From positions 1 through 45,015 of the forward strand of contig JAQBOM010000038.1 in the NCBI GenBank assembly GCA_028288025.1: 45,015 bases of DNA. Reading direction: 5' to 3'. Origin of the DNA: Mucilaginibacter sp. (lineage in GTDB: Bacteria > Bacteroidota > Bacteroidia > Sphingobacteriales > Sphingobacteriaceae). Below the pieces are notes generated by a model. It was given only the letters and a program-made list of their open reading frames with translations. It ran no database searches and was not told where the DNA came from. Shown in pieces: positions 33,880-42,598 of the stretch; position 1 is the stretch's first letter, and every line of letters starts with the position of its first letter. Position numbers and translations under genes: made by a program.

Positions 33880-35010
33880 TCAGAAGGACTGCCCCAAACT
33901 CACATAAAAGCCCGATTCCCTCGGCTCGCCGGCAGGTTTTTGGCCTACGCCATAATCCATACGCAGGGCCAGGCCTTTGTCGACGTCGAAAAAGTACCGG
34001 AGGCCGGCCCCATAGTCCGGCTTTAAGCCGGGGAAACTAAAGTCAGAGTGAAATACTTCGCCGGTGCCCACAAAAGCAATAACCCCGATCCGGCCATTTA
34101 ACCGGTAGCGCAGTTCGGTTTGGCCGGCTATAAGGTTCCTGTCGCGGTAACGTCCGCCATAATAACCACGCATCACTTCGTCGTTGCCCAGTTGCGGCAG
34201 CAAATAAAACGGCGAACGGCCGCCAGTAAGGCTTTGTTCCTGTATGTCAACACCCAAAACCAGCTTCTTGCTTAGGGAAAAAAATTGCGAATATTCAATA
34301 TTAAACAAGCCGCCACGGTAGCTATTGTTACCGAAAACACCCTGCATCATGTTAAAGTAGCTGGTAACAATCAGCCCTTTTGTGGTATAGGTGTTGTTGT
34401 TCCGGCTGTCGTAAACAAACGTTGGCCCCACAAAAAAACTGGCGCCGCCTGTCCGGTCTTCAACAAGCGGACTGGTATAAAAAATGCCGGTTGTATTTTT
34501 ATCGCTGTAGCTATAATTAAACGCGCCTGCTACATATCCCACATAAATATGGCTGCCGGCCAGCGTTTGCCCGGTTAAATTAAACTTGAGGCGTTTTTCA
34601 CTTACGTGATCGGCATCCGCTTTCCGCGTATTATTTCCGATCCCGTAAAATTCAAAGGGAAAGTTCTGATAACTGATAGTGGCTGAATAATAGTTTTTAT
34701 TATGCGGGGTCCAGTAATTTGTGCTAATGCTGAAGCGGCTCTGGCCCTTTGTGGTGGCGGTGGCGAAGCCAAACAAGTTCGATACCCGGGTGCTGCGATC
34801 AAGGGTATCTGTGTAAAACGAAAGCAGCGCAGTGCCCCCCGCTTCAAAGCCGGTTTCGGGCGCGGAGGCAATTACAGGCAAAACCACAAAAGTGTGTTTT
34901 TTGCTTGTATCGTTATTGAAATACATCTTTTTAATAAACTTCGGCAAAAAGTTTTGGGCTTGCAGCAAGTGGCAGCTGATTATGAGCAGAAATGTAAAAA
35001 GTTTTTTCAT
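33880..35010 (-). CDS. Outer-membrane beta-barrel protein (BamA/TamA-like surface antigen)
   Basis: 376 residues with a signal peptide (about 1-18, ending LQAQ) and then mostly alternating amphipathic strands typical of a 16-strand Omp85-like barrel without visible POTRA domains: LPVIASAPETGFEAGGTALLSF at the start, GPTFVYDSRNNNTYTTKGL in the middle, and a C-terminal strand ending in Phe (ESGFYVSLGQSF), the usual assembly signal. It resembles stand-alone bacterial surface antigen barrels of Bacteroidota. Function unknown; no partner gene nearby. Confidence 0.85.
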   Translation of the reverse strand: MKKLFTFLLIISCHLLQAQNFLPKFIKKMYFNNDTSKKHTFVVLPVIASAPETGFEAGGTALLSFYTDTLDRSTRVSNLFGFATATTKGQSRFSISTNYWTPHNKNYYSATISYQNFPFEFYGIGNNTRKADADHVSEKRLKFNLTGQTLAGSHIYVGYVAGAFNYSYSDKNTTGIFYTSPLVEDRTGGASFFVGPTFVYDSRNNNTYTTKGLIVTSYFNMMQGVFGNNSYRGGLFNIEYSQFFSLSKKLVLGVDIQEQSLTGGRSPFYLLPQLGNDEVMRGYYGGRYRDRNLIAGQTELRYRLNGRIGVIAFVGTGEVFHSDFSFPGLKPDYGAGLRYFFDVDKGLALRMDYGVGQKPAGEPRESGFYVSLGQSF

Positions 35011-35128
35011 CCAATTTGCTTGCAGGCGGGTTGGTTAAGGGGATAGCAAACACAGCCCTGGTTTGTTTTACTAAAGCTGCTAAGATAGTGCCATTTTACT
35101 TTTAATTACCTGAATTGAGCAAAATCCC

Positions 35129-35136
35129 TACTTTTG
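35129..35136 (+). promoter_or_regulatory. Candidate -7 promoter box for the deoxyhypusine synthase-like gene
   Basis: TACTTTTG fits TAnnTTTG, 22 bp before the ATG at 35159. Confidence 0.4.
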
Positions 35137-35158
35137 CGGATATTTTAGACACGAAACC

Positions 35159-36139
35159 ATGAGCACTACACGGGGGCCAATATCACAGTTTATCGAAAAA
35201 AACTACCTGCACTTTAACGCCGCGGCGCTTATGGATGCAGCAAAAGGCTACGAAACCCACCTTGCCGAAGGCGGAAAGATGATGGTTACCTTAGCCGGCG
35301 CCATGAGCACCGCCGAACTGGGCATATCCCTTGCCGAAATGATACGCCAGGATAAAATTGCCATTATTTCGTGTACCGGCGCCAACCTCGAAGAGGATAT
35401 CATGAACCTGGTTGCCCACTCCCACTATAAACGTGTACCAAATTACCGCGACCTTAGTCCGCAGGATGAGTGGGACTTGCTCGAAAACCATTTCAACCGT
35501 GTTACCGATACCTGTATACCCGAAGAAGAAGCCTTCCGCCGCCTGCAAAAGCATATCCATAAAATATGGAAGGATGCTGATGACAAAGGCGAGCGTTATT
35601 TCCCGCACGAGTTTATGTATAAGATATTGCTGAGCGGCGAACTGGAGCAGTATTACGAGATCGACCCGAAAAATTCGTGGATGCTGGCTGCGGCCGAAAA
35701 AAACCTGCCAATAGTCGTACCCGGATGGGAAGATTCAACAATGGGCAATATCTTTGCCTCGTACGTGATAAAAGGCCAGATCAACGCAACAACCATGAAG
35801 AGCGGCATTGAATACATGGCATGGCTGGCCGGCTGGTATATAAAAAATTCATCAGGTAAGGGGGTTGGATTTTTCCAGATCGGCGGCGGTATTGCCGGCG
35901 ATTTCCCGATTTGTGTGGTGCCTATGCTTTACCAGGATATGGAAATGCCCGAAATCCCGTTCTGGAGCTACTTTTGCCAGATCTCCGACTCAACTACCTC
36001 GTATGGCTCCTACTCCGGCGCGGTGCCGAATGAGAAGATAACCTGGGGCAAGCTGGATATCCACACACCCAAATTCATCGTCGAATCGGATGCTACCATT
36101 GTAGCGCCGTTGATATTTGCGTGGATTTTGGGGCAATAG
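35159..36139 (+). CDS. Deoxyhypusine synthase family protein
   Basis: NAD-dependent enzyme of the deoxyhypusine/homospermidine synthase fold, 326 residues, cytoplasmic. Conserved parts: MVTLAGAMSTAELGISLAEMIR (about 42-63), IISCTGANLEED (about 69-80), VVPGWEDSTMGN, GFFQIGGGIAGDFPICV, and the end VPNEKITWGKLD, where Lys298 aligns with the active-site lysine of human DHS (Lys329). Bacteria lack eIF5A, the known DHS substrate, so a role in polyamine synthesis (homospermidine-type transfer of an aminobutyl group from spermidine to an amine) is the best inference. It is a single gene with its own promoter box. Confidence 0.88.
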   Translation: MSTTRGPISQFIEKNYLHFNAAALMDAAKGYETHLAEGGKMMVTLAGAMSTAELGISLAEMIRQDKIAIISCTGANLEEDIMNLVAHSHYKRVPNYRDLSPQDEWDLLENHFNRVTDTCIPEEEAFRRLQKHIHKIWKDADDKGERYFPHEFMYKILLSGELEQYYEIDPKNSWMLAAAEKNLPIVVPGWEDSTMGNIFASYVIKGQINATTMKSGIEYMAWLAGWYIKNSSGKGVGFFQIGGGIAGDFPICVVPMLYQDMEMPEIPFWSYFCQISDSTTSYGSYSGAVPNEKITWGKLDIHTPKFIVESDATIVAPLIFAWILGQ

Positions 36140-36220
36140 GTTTTATCGGCCGTTCATTACTGTTCCACTAAGTAAGGGATAGCAGAGGGAAGTAGGCCAT
36201 TTCAATTACATCGTTTTGAC

Positions 36221-36913
36221 CTAATGGTGATCGGCGATCAGTTCCAGTAAGCGGCTCTCATCTTTAATAAGAATACTTTTACCCGATAGCTCGATTACCT
36301 TCTCATCTGCAAGATTGTTCAACGTTCGAAACAGCGATTCGTAGGCTGCACCTGCAAATGAAGCCAGGTCCTGCTTGGTTGGCTCGAAATTGATGACGCC
36401 CTGGTCGTTTACGCCAAACTGATTTTTTAAAGAAATGATCATTTGCGCAACCCTGCCTTTTACGGGCATGTGGGCAAGGTCGCGCATCCGTTTTTCGGAC
36501 CTTTGCAGTTCGCTGGCAAAAAAACGCATTAGTTTTATTGCAAAATTATTGTTGACGGTGAGTGTAGATTCAAAAAAGGCCATATCCATGTAGCACACTA
36601 CCGCAGCCTCCACCGCCGTAGCCGACACCGGGTAAACAGCTTCGGCGCCTAACCCGAGATGCCCTAAAATATCCCCCTTTGTGGCGAACCGCAATATCAG
36701 TTCTTTATCCTTATCCCATTTTTGATGTACTTTGACACTGCCTTCATAAACAAAATAGATCCCATTAACAGGATCGCCTTCTGCAAATATCTTTTGTCCC
36801 TTTTTGATGTAGATATTTTGCTTTCTTGTTTCAATAACCGGTTTCCAGTCGTTTATACAAAACTTGCATAACATACACGTGTTGAGATCGCAAGGGTATT
36901 TTGTGTTTTTCAT
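36221..36913 (-). CDS. Crp/Fnr family regulator with N-terminal cysteine cluster
   Basis: Transcription factor of 230 residues: a cyclic-nucleotide-like sensor domain (about 35-145; GDPVNGIYFVYEGSVKV) and a C-terminal winged helix (about 160-225; PTKQDLASFAGAAYESLFRTL). The N-terminus has Cys8, Cys13, Cys16 and Cys19 (CDLNTCMLCKFC) and the sensor domain Cys107 (AAVVCYMD). E. coli FNR binds its [4Fe-4S] cluster with three N-terminal cysteines plus Cys122, at a similar spacing, so an oxygen- or NO-responsive Fe-S cluster is plausible though unproven. It is divergent from the ClC gene, sharing a 202-bp control region. Confidence 0.9.
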   Translation of the reverse strand: MKNTKYPCDLNTCMLCKFCINDWKPVIETRKQNIYIKKGQKIFAEGDPVNGIYFVYEGSVKVHQKWDKDKELILRFATKGDILGHLGLGAEAVYPVSATAVEAAVVCYMDMAFFESTLTVNNNFAIKLMRFFASELQRSEKRMRDLAHMPVKGRVAQMIISLKNQFGVNDQGVINFEPTKQDLASFAGAAYESLFRTLNNLADEKVIELSGKSILIKDESRLLELIADHH

Positions 36914-37013
36914 TATCGGTGCAAATTACGTCTAAAGTCCATGTTTTCTGCCGGTTTCCAAATTGCCGTCATCGAAAAAGCAATTTTTTAATTTCTAACA
37001 CAAGTCATGTTAT

Positions 37014-37040
37014 TTGGCAATTATACAATGTAATTGTCAA
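37014..37040. promoter_or_regulatory. Operator-like inverted repeat between the Crp/Fnr and ClC genes
   Basis: TTGGCAATTA - 7 bp - TAATTGTCAA, matching at nine of ten positions per arm. It lies 101 bp from the regulator start and 76 bp from the ClC start. Binding by the adjacent Crp/Fnr protein is a guess from position; it is not the classic FNR box TTGAT-N4-ATCAA. Confidence 0.5.
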
Positions 37041-37100
37041 AAAAATATGCTATGTGCAATATATTTTATGACTTTTTAAGATTTAAAGAGTGGTTTTATG

Positions 37101-37108
37101 TAATTTTG
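37101..37108 (+). promoter_or_regulatory. Candidate -7 promoter box for the ClC gene
   Basis: TAATTTTG fits TAnnTTTG and lies 7 bp before the ATG at 37116. Confidence 0.45.
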
Positions 37109-37115
37109 CGTTATT

Positions 37116-38990
37116 ATGAAATACGTTAATCGTGAAAGCGGCATACCTGTCTCGCCGCTCTTGTCATCCCTGAAGTCTGCTTCCCAAAAAACAAAAAATA
37201 ATTTTTTAGCCAAGACACGGCTTTTACAGGTGTCAGCGCTTTGCATCGGTGTTGCCGCAGTGATCAGCATTATTGCCAGGTTACTGGTCATGCTCATCAA
37301 CGTCGTCACCAACCTTTCTTTTTACGGGGCTTTATCAACTGTTTACCATAGCCCGGCAGGCAACCACCTGGGCTTGTGGGTGATCATCATTCCCGCTATT
37401 GGCGGCTTGTTGGTCGGCTTTATGGCATTGTACGGGTCGAAGGCGATTCGCGGCCATGGCATACCCGAGGCGATGGAGCAGATCCTGATAAACGAAAGCC
37501 GGATAAAACCATCGATTACTTTTTTAAAACCTATTTCATCCGCCATAGCTATCGGTACCGGCGGCCCGTTTGGCGCCGAGGGCCCGATCATTGCTACAGG
37601 CGGTGCATTAGGCTCGAGCTTGGGCCAGCTTTTTAAGATCACTTCTAACGAACGTAAAATAATCCTGGCAGCAGGGGCCACAGCCGGCATGTCGGCAATA
37701 TTCGGCACGCCGATAGCTGCTGTCTTTTTAGCGATAGAACTACTGCTTTTTGAATTTTCTCCCCGGGCTATATTGCCTGTAGCGTTAGCGTGCATCACCG
37801 GCGCCGCCGGCCATCATTTATTGTTTGGTTCGGATCCGGTATTCCCGATGCAAAACCTGGCAATACCTTCAAATGTCGCATTGGCGATCTATAGCAGTAT
37901 CGGCTTAGTGATAGGTTTTTTGTCGTTGGGGGTTACCAAAATTGTTTATTTTATTGAAGATGCATTTGAAAAGCTGCCTGTTCACTGGATGTGGTGGCCA
38001 GCAATAGGCGGACTAGCAGTTGGCATCATCGGTTATTTTGCCCCGCATACGTTAGGTGTTGGTTATGATAATATTGTAGGCGTATTGTCGGGGTCAGTTG
38101 CTATAGTTATAGTGGTAAGATTGTTCTTTTTTAAATTCCTGTCGTGGGCAATTGCATTAGGGAGCGGAACATCCGGTGGAACGTTAGCACCTTTGCTTAC
38201 AATTGGCGGGGCCGGCGGAGCGCTCCTGGGCGCAATCATTATCCACCTGTTTCCCAGCGCGGGCATCAATATCCCGATGGCCGCATTGATCGGTATGTCA
38301 GCGATGTTTGCAGGAGCATCAAGGGCATATCTAACCAGCATTACATTTGCATTAGAGTCGACAGGGCAGTTCCACGCGTTATTGCCTTTATTAGGCGCAT
38401 GCACGGCATCATACATGGTATCTTTTTTCCTGATGGAAAATACCATCATGACGGAAAAAATAGCCCGCCGCGGTGTATTTACGCCGGATTCATATGAACC
38501 AGACGTACTTCGGAAACTCACAGCTACCCAGGTAATAAGCGGAGGAGGAATTGTGCTTAACGCTGATGATACAATTCAGGAAGTACGCGAGTGGGTGAAG
38601 ATCAATCACGTTCGGGGCAAATATTTTATACTCATTCAGCCGAATGGCGATTATTTGGGGACAGTAAAACTTTCAGACTTAAATAACCATGATGCGGATC
38701 CCGCAGCAAGCATTACAACTGTAGCGCATAGTACCGATGTTACCATAAAGGGCGATGAAGACCTCTACATAGCCATAAAGAGGATGTCGGCAAGGTCGGC
38801 GGAGGTATCACCCGTGGTAGAGGAGGGCAAAGTAATAGGCTTATTATCTTACGAAGACATCATAAATGCATACAAAGGACACCACGACGTAAATGAACAC
38901 CCTAAACTTCAAATTTCCTTAAAAAGGCAACGGTTAAAAATGGTCGTCCAAAGTAAAGGATTGAGTAAAAAGAGCAGGAAGTCTGAATAG
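37116..38990 (+). CDS. ClC chloride channel/transporter with C-terminal CBS pair
   Basis: Membrane protein of 624 residues. The ClC core (about 35-450) has GHGIPE (113-118) in place of GSGIP, GTGGPFGAEGP (147-157) with the gating Glu155, and GSGTSGGTLAP (about 352-362). Two CBS domains follow (about 470-600), which usually bind adenine nucleotides and regulate gating. A conductive channel or a chloride/proton exchanger cannot be separated by eye. Divergent from the Crp/Fnr gene and 71 bp before a truncated haemoglobin gene, so it may belong to the same gas- or stress-response unit. Confidence 0.93.
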   Translation: MKYVNRESGIPVSPLLSSLKSASQKTKNNFLAKTRLLQVSALCIGVAAVISIIARLLVMLINVVTNLSFYGALSTVYHSPAGNHLGLWVIIIPAIGGLLVGFMALYGSKAIRGHGIPEAMEQILINESRIKPSITFLKPISSAIAIGTGGPFGAEGPIIATGGALGSSLGQLFKITSNERKIILAAGATAGMSAIFGTPIAAVFLAIELLLFEFSPRAILPVALACITGAAGHHLLFGSDPVFPMQNLAIPSNVALAIYSSIGLVIGFLSLGVTKIVYFIEDAFEKLPVHWMWWPAIGGLAVGIIGYFAPHTLGVGYDNIVGVLSGSVAIVIVVRLFFFKFLSWAIALGSGTSGGTLAPLLTIGGAGGALLGAIIIHLFPSAGINIPMAALIGMSAMFAGASRAYLTSITFALESTGQFHALLPLLGACTASYMVSFFLMENTIMTEKIARRGVFTPDSYEPDVLRKLTATQVISGGGIVLNADDTIQEVREWVKINHVRGKYFILIQPNGDYLGTVKLSDLNNHDADPAASITTVAHSTDVTIKGDEDLYIAIKRMSARSAEVSPVVEEGKVIGLLSYEDIINAYKGHHDVNEHPKLQISLKRQRLKMVVQSKGLSKKSRKSE

Positions 38991-39061
38991 GTTGGGGATG
39001 CAAATTGGTTTTATGAACGTAACCTATTTTAAGACTGCCACTGGCATTAATTGAGTTCAAA

Positions 39062-39451
39062 ATGAAAAAAAATATAGCAGATATAAGTGACATTAAGATT
39101 TTTGTCGACGAATTTTATAATAAGGTTAGAAATGATGGCCTTATCGGCCCTGTGTTTTCAGATAAAATAATTGGTGACTGGCAGCCGCATCTTAATAAAA
39201 TGTATGCGTTCTGGAACGCCTCCTTGTTTGGTGTTGCGGGTTTCCGGGGCAACCCGTTTGCCAGGCATGCACCGCTGAAGATAGAAAAGCAACATTTCGA
39301 CCGATGGCTGTTGTTGTTTAATGAAACAATTGACGATCACTTTGAAGGTGATGTAGCCGCCCTGGCCAAACAGCGGGCGGGGCAAATGGCAAACATGTTT
39401 TTGCTCCGGCTGCAGCAGGTCAATGGCAATGGGAATAATGTGGTAGTATAG
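39062..39451 (+). CDS. Group III truncated haemoglobin
   Basis: Haem protein of 129 residues, cytoplasmic. Family segments: FVDEFYNKVRNDGLIGPVF (about 14-32), DWQPHLNKMYAFW (39-51), FRGNPFARHAPL (61-72), and HFDRWL with the proximal His78. Group III globins are best known from Campylobacter, where they act in moderating NO or oxygen and help under nitrosative stress. Position downstream of ClC and near the Cys-rich regulator fits such a role, but that is inference. Confidence 0.93.
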   Translation: MKKNIADISDIKIFVDEFYNKVRNDGLIGPVFSDKIIGDWQPHLNKMYAFWNASLFGVAGFRGNPFARHAPLKIEKQHFDRWLLLFNETIDDHFEGDVAALAKQRAGQMANMFLLRLQQVNGNGNNVVV

Positions 39452-39686
39452 TTCAATACGAATAAAAAAAACATCTACCTTTTTACGGTCAAGGATGTTA
39501 CAATATCTAATCGTTACCGGCAGAAATAACGATCATTGTCACCCTGTCTGGATTGCTGCAATACTCACTGGCAGTTCGAAAATTAATTTAAATTCGTTCC
39601 GTAAATCTTTCCCGGTTATAAACGTCTTTTTAAATTTAACAACAATTCAAGCAGCAATGTTATTGTAATGCATGGTTTGGTTTTAG

Positions 39687-39905
39687 TTGATAAAAATCAG
39701 CAGGCATAATATCCTGCAAAAATCCGAGTACAAAAAACTGCGCAGCGACAGGTATGCCTCGTACGACACTGGCCAGGGAAAAGCTTTTGAAGAAGGGAAA
39801 TTAACCCTTGAAGACCTGAGAAGTTATGCCATTGAGAACGGCGAACCTGCAACAACCAGCGGCAGACAAGACTACCTGGAAAATTTGATAAACAGATTTA
39901 TATAG
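39687..39905 (+). CDS. Small conserved-looking protein of unknown function
   Basis: 72 residues from a TTG start (an in-frame stop lies directly upstream and no ATG is available). The C-terminal half LTLEDLRSYAIENGEPATTSGRQDYLENLINRF has a helix-extended-helix pattern reminiscent of SAP-type nucleic-acid-binding motifs; not a firm match. The 235 bp before it hold no gene that I can see. Coding potential is judged from composition only. Confidence 0.5.
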   Translation: MIKISRHNILQKSEYKKLRSDRYASYDTGQGKAFEEGKLTLEDLRSYAIENGEPATTSGRQDYLENLINRFI

Positions 39906-39957
39906 TTTATAATTGTCAAACCAACATATTTAAACCATATAAACCAAAACTAAAAAA

Positions 39958-41640
39958 ATGAGGACACTATCGACCGGCGACTACATCGTATTTGTTATAT
40001 ACTTTTTAATTGTATCCATTTATGGCTACTGGGTGTACAGGCGAAAAAAGAATGCCGACGCCACCTCTACAGATTATTTTTTGGCGGCGGGATCGCTTAC
40101 CTGGTGGGCGATAGGCGCTTCACTTATCGCCTCAAATATTTCGGCGGAGCAAATGGTGGCGATGAACAGCAACGGTTTCACAATGGGTTTGGCTATTTCT
40201 GCTTATGAGTGGATGGCGGCTGCGACCCTTATCATTGTGGCGATTTTCTTTATACCGGTATATCTTAAAAATAAGATCTTTACGATGCCCCAGTTCCTGC
40301 ACAAGCGATATAACGGCACAGTCGCGCTGATAATGGCCATTTTCTGGCTTTTGTTATACATTGTTGTAAACCTTACGTCGATCCTTTATTTAGGCGCTAT
40401 CGCTATTCACGGTATTTCGGGCATTAACTTTCAAACCTGTATGTGGGGGCTTGCCATTTTTGCCCTTATCATAACGCTGGGCGGCATGAAGGTTATCGGG
40501 TATACCGATGTTATACAGGTCTTCTTTTTGATCATGGGCGGGCTGGTAACAGCCTATATTGCTATCACCCAGGTGGCAGACCATTTCCATACCCCGGGCT
40601 TGCTGAATGGCCTTACCATCATGAAACAGCAGGCTGCCGATCACTTCCATATGATATTTAAGCGCGATAATGCACACTATGCCGACTTACCGGGCTTATC
40701 GGTACTAGTAGGCGGTTTATGGATAGCCAATCTCAATTATTGGGGCTGTAACCAATATATTACCCAGCGGGCATTGGGCGCCGATTTGAAAACAGCCAGG
40801 AGCGGTATTTTATTTGCGGCATTCCTCAAATTGCTTATGCCCGTACTTGTTGTTTTACCCGGCATTGCTGCTTTTATATTATACAAGCAAAATCTGTTTC
40901 ATTCGCAGATGATGCAGGGCGGCGAGTTAAATCCGGATAATGCATACCCTTCGCTGCTCAATTTACTGCCGCATTGGTTTAAAGGTTTATCATTTGCAGC
41001 ACTAACCGCGGCGATCGTGGCTTCGCTCGCAGGCAAGGCCAATAGTATCGCAACTATATTCACCCTGGATATCTACAAAAAAATCAACAGCAAAGCACCT
41101 GATAAAAAGCTGCTCATAGTGGGGCGGATCACGGTCGTAGTAGCTATGATCATTGGTATTTTGATCTCTCCGTTCCTGGGCATTGATAAAAAGGGCGGTT
41201 TCCAGTTTATACAGGAATATACCGGCTTCTTTTCGCCCGGTATATTTGCCATGTTTATTTTAGGCTTTTTTTGGAGAAAGGCCACCTCAAACGCGGCCTT
41301 ATTCGCCACGATAGGCGGATTTGTGATGTCGGTGATATTAAAGCTTATGCCATTGTTTGTGAACCTGGAGCCCTTGAAAAATATTGGCTTTTCAACCCTT
41401 GTAACACAAAAGGACGGCGTAACCCGGTTATATGAAATACCTTTCCTTGACCGTATGGCAATCGTATTCGTTATTTGTGTTATAGGCATGTACATTATAT
41501 CGATGATAGAAAATGCAAGCGGTAAACGGGTAAATGCGCTTGAAGTGGATACCAAAATGTTCCGCACCACTCGGGGCTTTGCAGTGGGCGCCCTTATTAT
41601 TGCCGGCTTCCTTGTTGCTGTTTATACCATCTTTTGGTAG
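39958..41640 (+). CDS. Sodium:solute symporter (SSS family, SGLT-like)
   Basis: Inner-membrane sodium-coupled importer of 560 residues with about 13-14 TM helices. Early segments DYIVFVIYFLIVSIYGYWVYRRKK and TDYFLAAGSLTWWAIGASLIASNISAEQMV (about 7-70) match SSS helices TM1-TM2, and WIANLNYWGCNQYITQRAL (about 258-276) matches the vSGLT-type QRxLxAK region. The SGLT-like pattern suggests a sugar or sugar-like substrate, not proven. Ends 18 bp before a clear terminator. Confidence 0.93.
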   Translation: MRTLSTGDYIVFVIYFLIVSIYGYWVYRRKKNADATSTDYFLAAGSLTWWAIGASLIASNISAEQMVAMNSNGFTMGLAISAYEWMAAATLIIVAIFFIPVYLKNKIFTMPQFLHKRYNGTVALIMAIFWLLLYIVVNLTSILYLGAIAIHGISGINFQTCMWGLAIFALIITLGGMKVIGYTDVIQVFFLIMGGLVTAYIAITQVADHFHTPGLLNGLTIMKQQAADHFHMIFKRDNAHYADLPGLSVLVGGLWIANLNYWGCNQYITQRALGADLKTARSGILFAAFLKLLMPVLVVLPGIAAFILYKQNLFHSQMMQGGELNPDNAYPSLLNLLPHWFKGLSFAALTAAIVASLAGKANSIATIFTLDIYKKINSKAPDKKLLIVGRITVVVAMIIGILISPFLGIDKKGGFQFIQEYTGFFSPGIFAMFILGFFWRKATSNAALFATIGGFVMSVILKLMPLFVNLEPLKNIGFSTLVTQKDGVTRLYEIPFLDRMAIVFVICVIGMYIISMIENASGKRVNALEVDTKMFRTTRGFAVGALIIAGFLVAVYTIFW

Positions 41641-41658
41641 GTAATAATAAATGCTAAT

Positions 41659-41700
41659 AAAACAGCGATGGGTTAAATCTCATCGCTGTTTTTATTTTAT
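41659..41700 (+). terminator. Rho-independent terminator after the symporter gene
   Basis: Perfect 12-bp stem AAAACAGCGATG (41659-41670) / CATCGCTGTTTT (41681-41692) with a 10-bp loop, then TTATTTTAT. It may also stop transcription of the convergent exonuclease gene. Confidence 0.88.
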
Positions 41701-41702
41701 AG

Positions 41703-42479
41703 CTACTTATCCGCCAGTTCTATCCATACCGGGCCATGGTCGCTTGATTTCTCCCAGCCGCGCACATGCCGGTCGACACCGGCTGCAAGAAGGCGGCTGT
41801 TGAGCTGCGGGCTTAGCAGGAAATGGTCAATACGCAAGCCCGCGTCGCGGCCATAGGCATCGCGGAAGTAATCCCAAAAAGTATATATCTTTTGCTCCGG
41901 ATAAAGTTTTCGTATAGCATCAGTCCAGCCCTGTTCAACGAGCGTTTTAAAGGCCAGCCGGGTTTCGGGGCGGAAGAGCGCATCGTCAACCCAGCGCTCG
42001 GGCTTGTATACATCCAGTTCGGTAGGCATCACGTTATAATCGCCGGTAAGGACAACAGGCTTGCCCGATGCCAGCAGCCCGGCAGCGTGTTCCGTAAGCC
42101 GGCGGAACCAGTTTAGCTTATAATCGAATTTAGGCCCCGGTGCAGGGTTGCCGTTGGGCAGGTACAAACAGCCGATCAGTATATCATTCACCCACGCCTC
42201 GATGTAGCGGCTGTGGATATCCTCAGGGTCACCGGGCAGTGCGCGGCGTACCTCATTTATTTCCATATTCCGCGCGAGTATGGCCACGCCGTTCCAGCTC
42301 TTCTGCCCGTGCCATATGGCGTTATAGCCGGCATCGCGTATCGCCTGCTCCGGGAATTTTTCGAGCGGCGCCTTCAACTCTTGCAGGCAGGCCACATCCG
42401 GGGCAGCTTCATTGAGCCAGCGCAGCAGTACCGGCAGGCGCCCGTTTACGCCGTTTACATTGTAGGTGGCTATTTTCAT
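41703..42479 (-). CDS. xth: Exodeoxyribonuclease III (AP endonuclease family)
   Basis: Base-excision repair nuclease of 258 residues; cleaves at abasic sites and removes 3' blocks. ATG 42479 begins the conserved MKIATYNVNGVNGRL (Asn7). Other motifs: CLQELKAP with Glu34, WNGVAILAR, TGDYNVMPTELD, RIDHFLLSP, and the C-terminal SSDHGPVWIEL with the catalytic His. Standard length. A TATATTTG box lies 18 bp before the start. Confidence 0.95.
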   Translation of the reverse strand: MKIATYNVNGVNGRLPVLLRWLNEAAPDVACLQELKAPLEKFPEQAIRDAGYNAIWHGQKSWNGVAILARNMEINEVRRALPGDPEDIHSRYIEAWVNDILIGCLYLPNGNPAPGPKFDYKLNWFRRLTEHAAGLLASGKPVVLTGDYNVMPTELDVYKPERWVDDALFRPETRLAFKTLVEQGWTDAIRKLYPEQKIYTFWDYFRDAYGRDAGLRIDHFLLSPQLNSRLLAAGVDRHVRGWEKSSDHGPVWIELADK

Positions 42480-42497
42480 AATGGGATAATTGTATTT

Positions 42498-42505
42498 CAA
42501 ATATA
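42498..42505 (-). promoter_or_regulatory. Candidate -7 promoter box for the exonuclease III gene
   Basis: TATATTTG on the minus strand fits TAnnTTTG, 18 bp before the start codon. Confidence 0.45.
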
Positions 42506-42598
42506 AAGGAAAAAGCCGCGCGAAAAGGCTAATAACTGATGGCGGGACTCAACGTTTTTTTTTTAGTTTTCTGCTTGCATCACAATAGATATTCTGAT

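Noticed and set aside
37014..37040. Classic FNR box
   Set aside because: The inverted repeat is TTGGCAATTA/TAATTGTCAA, not TTGAT-N4-ATCAA, so only a general operator is claimed.
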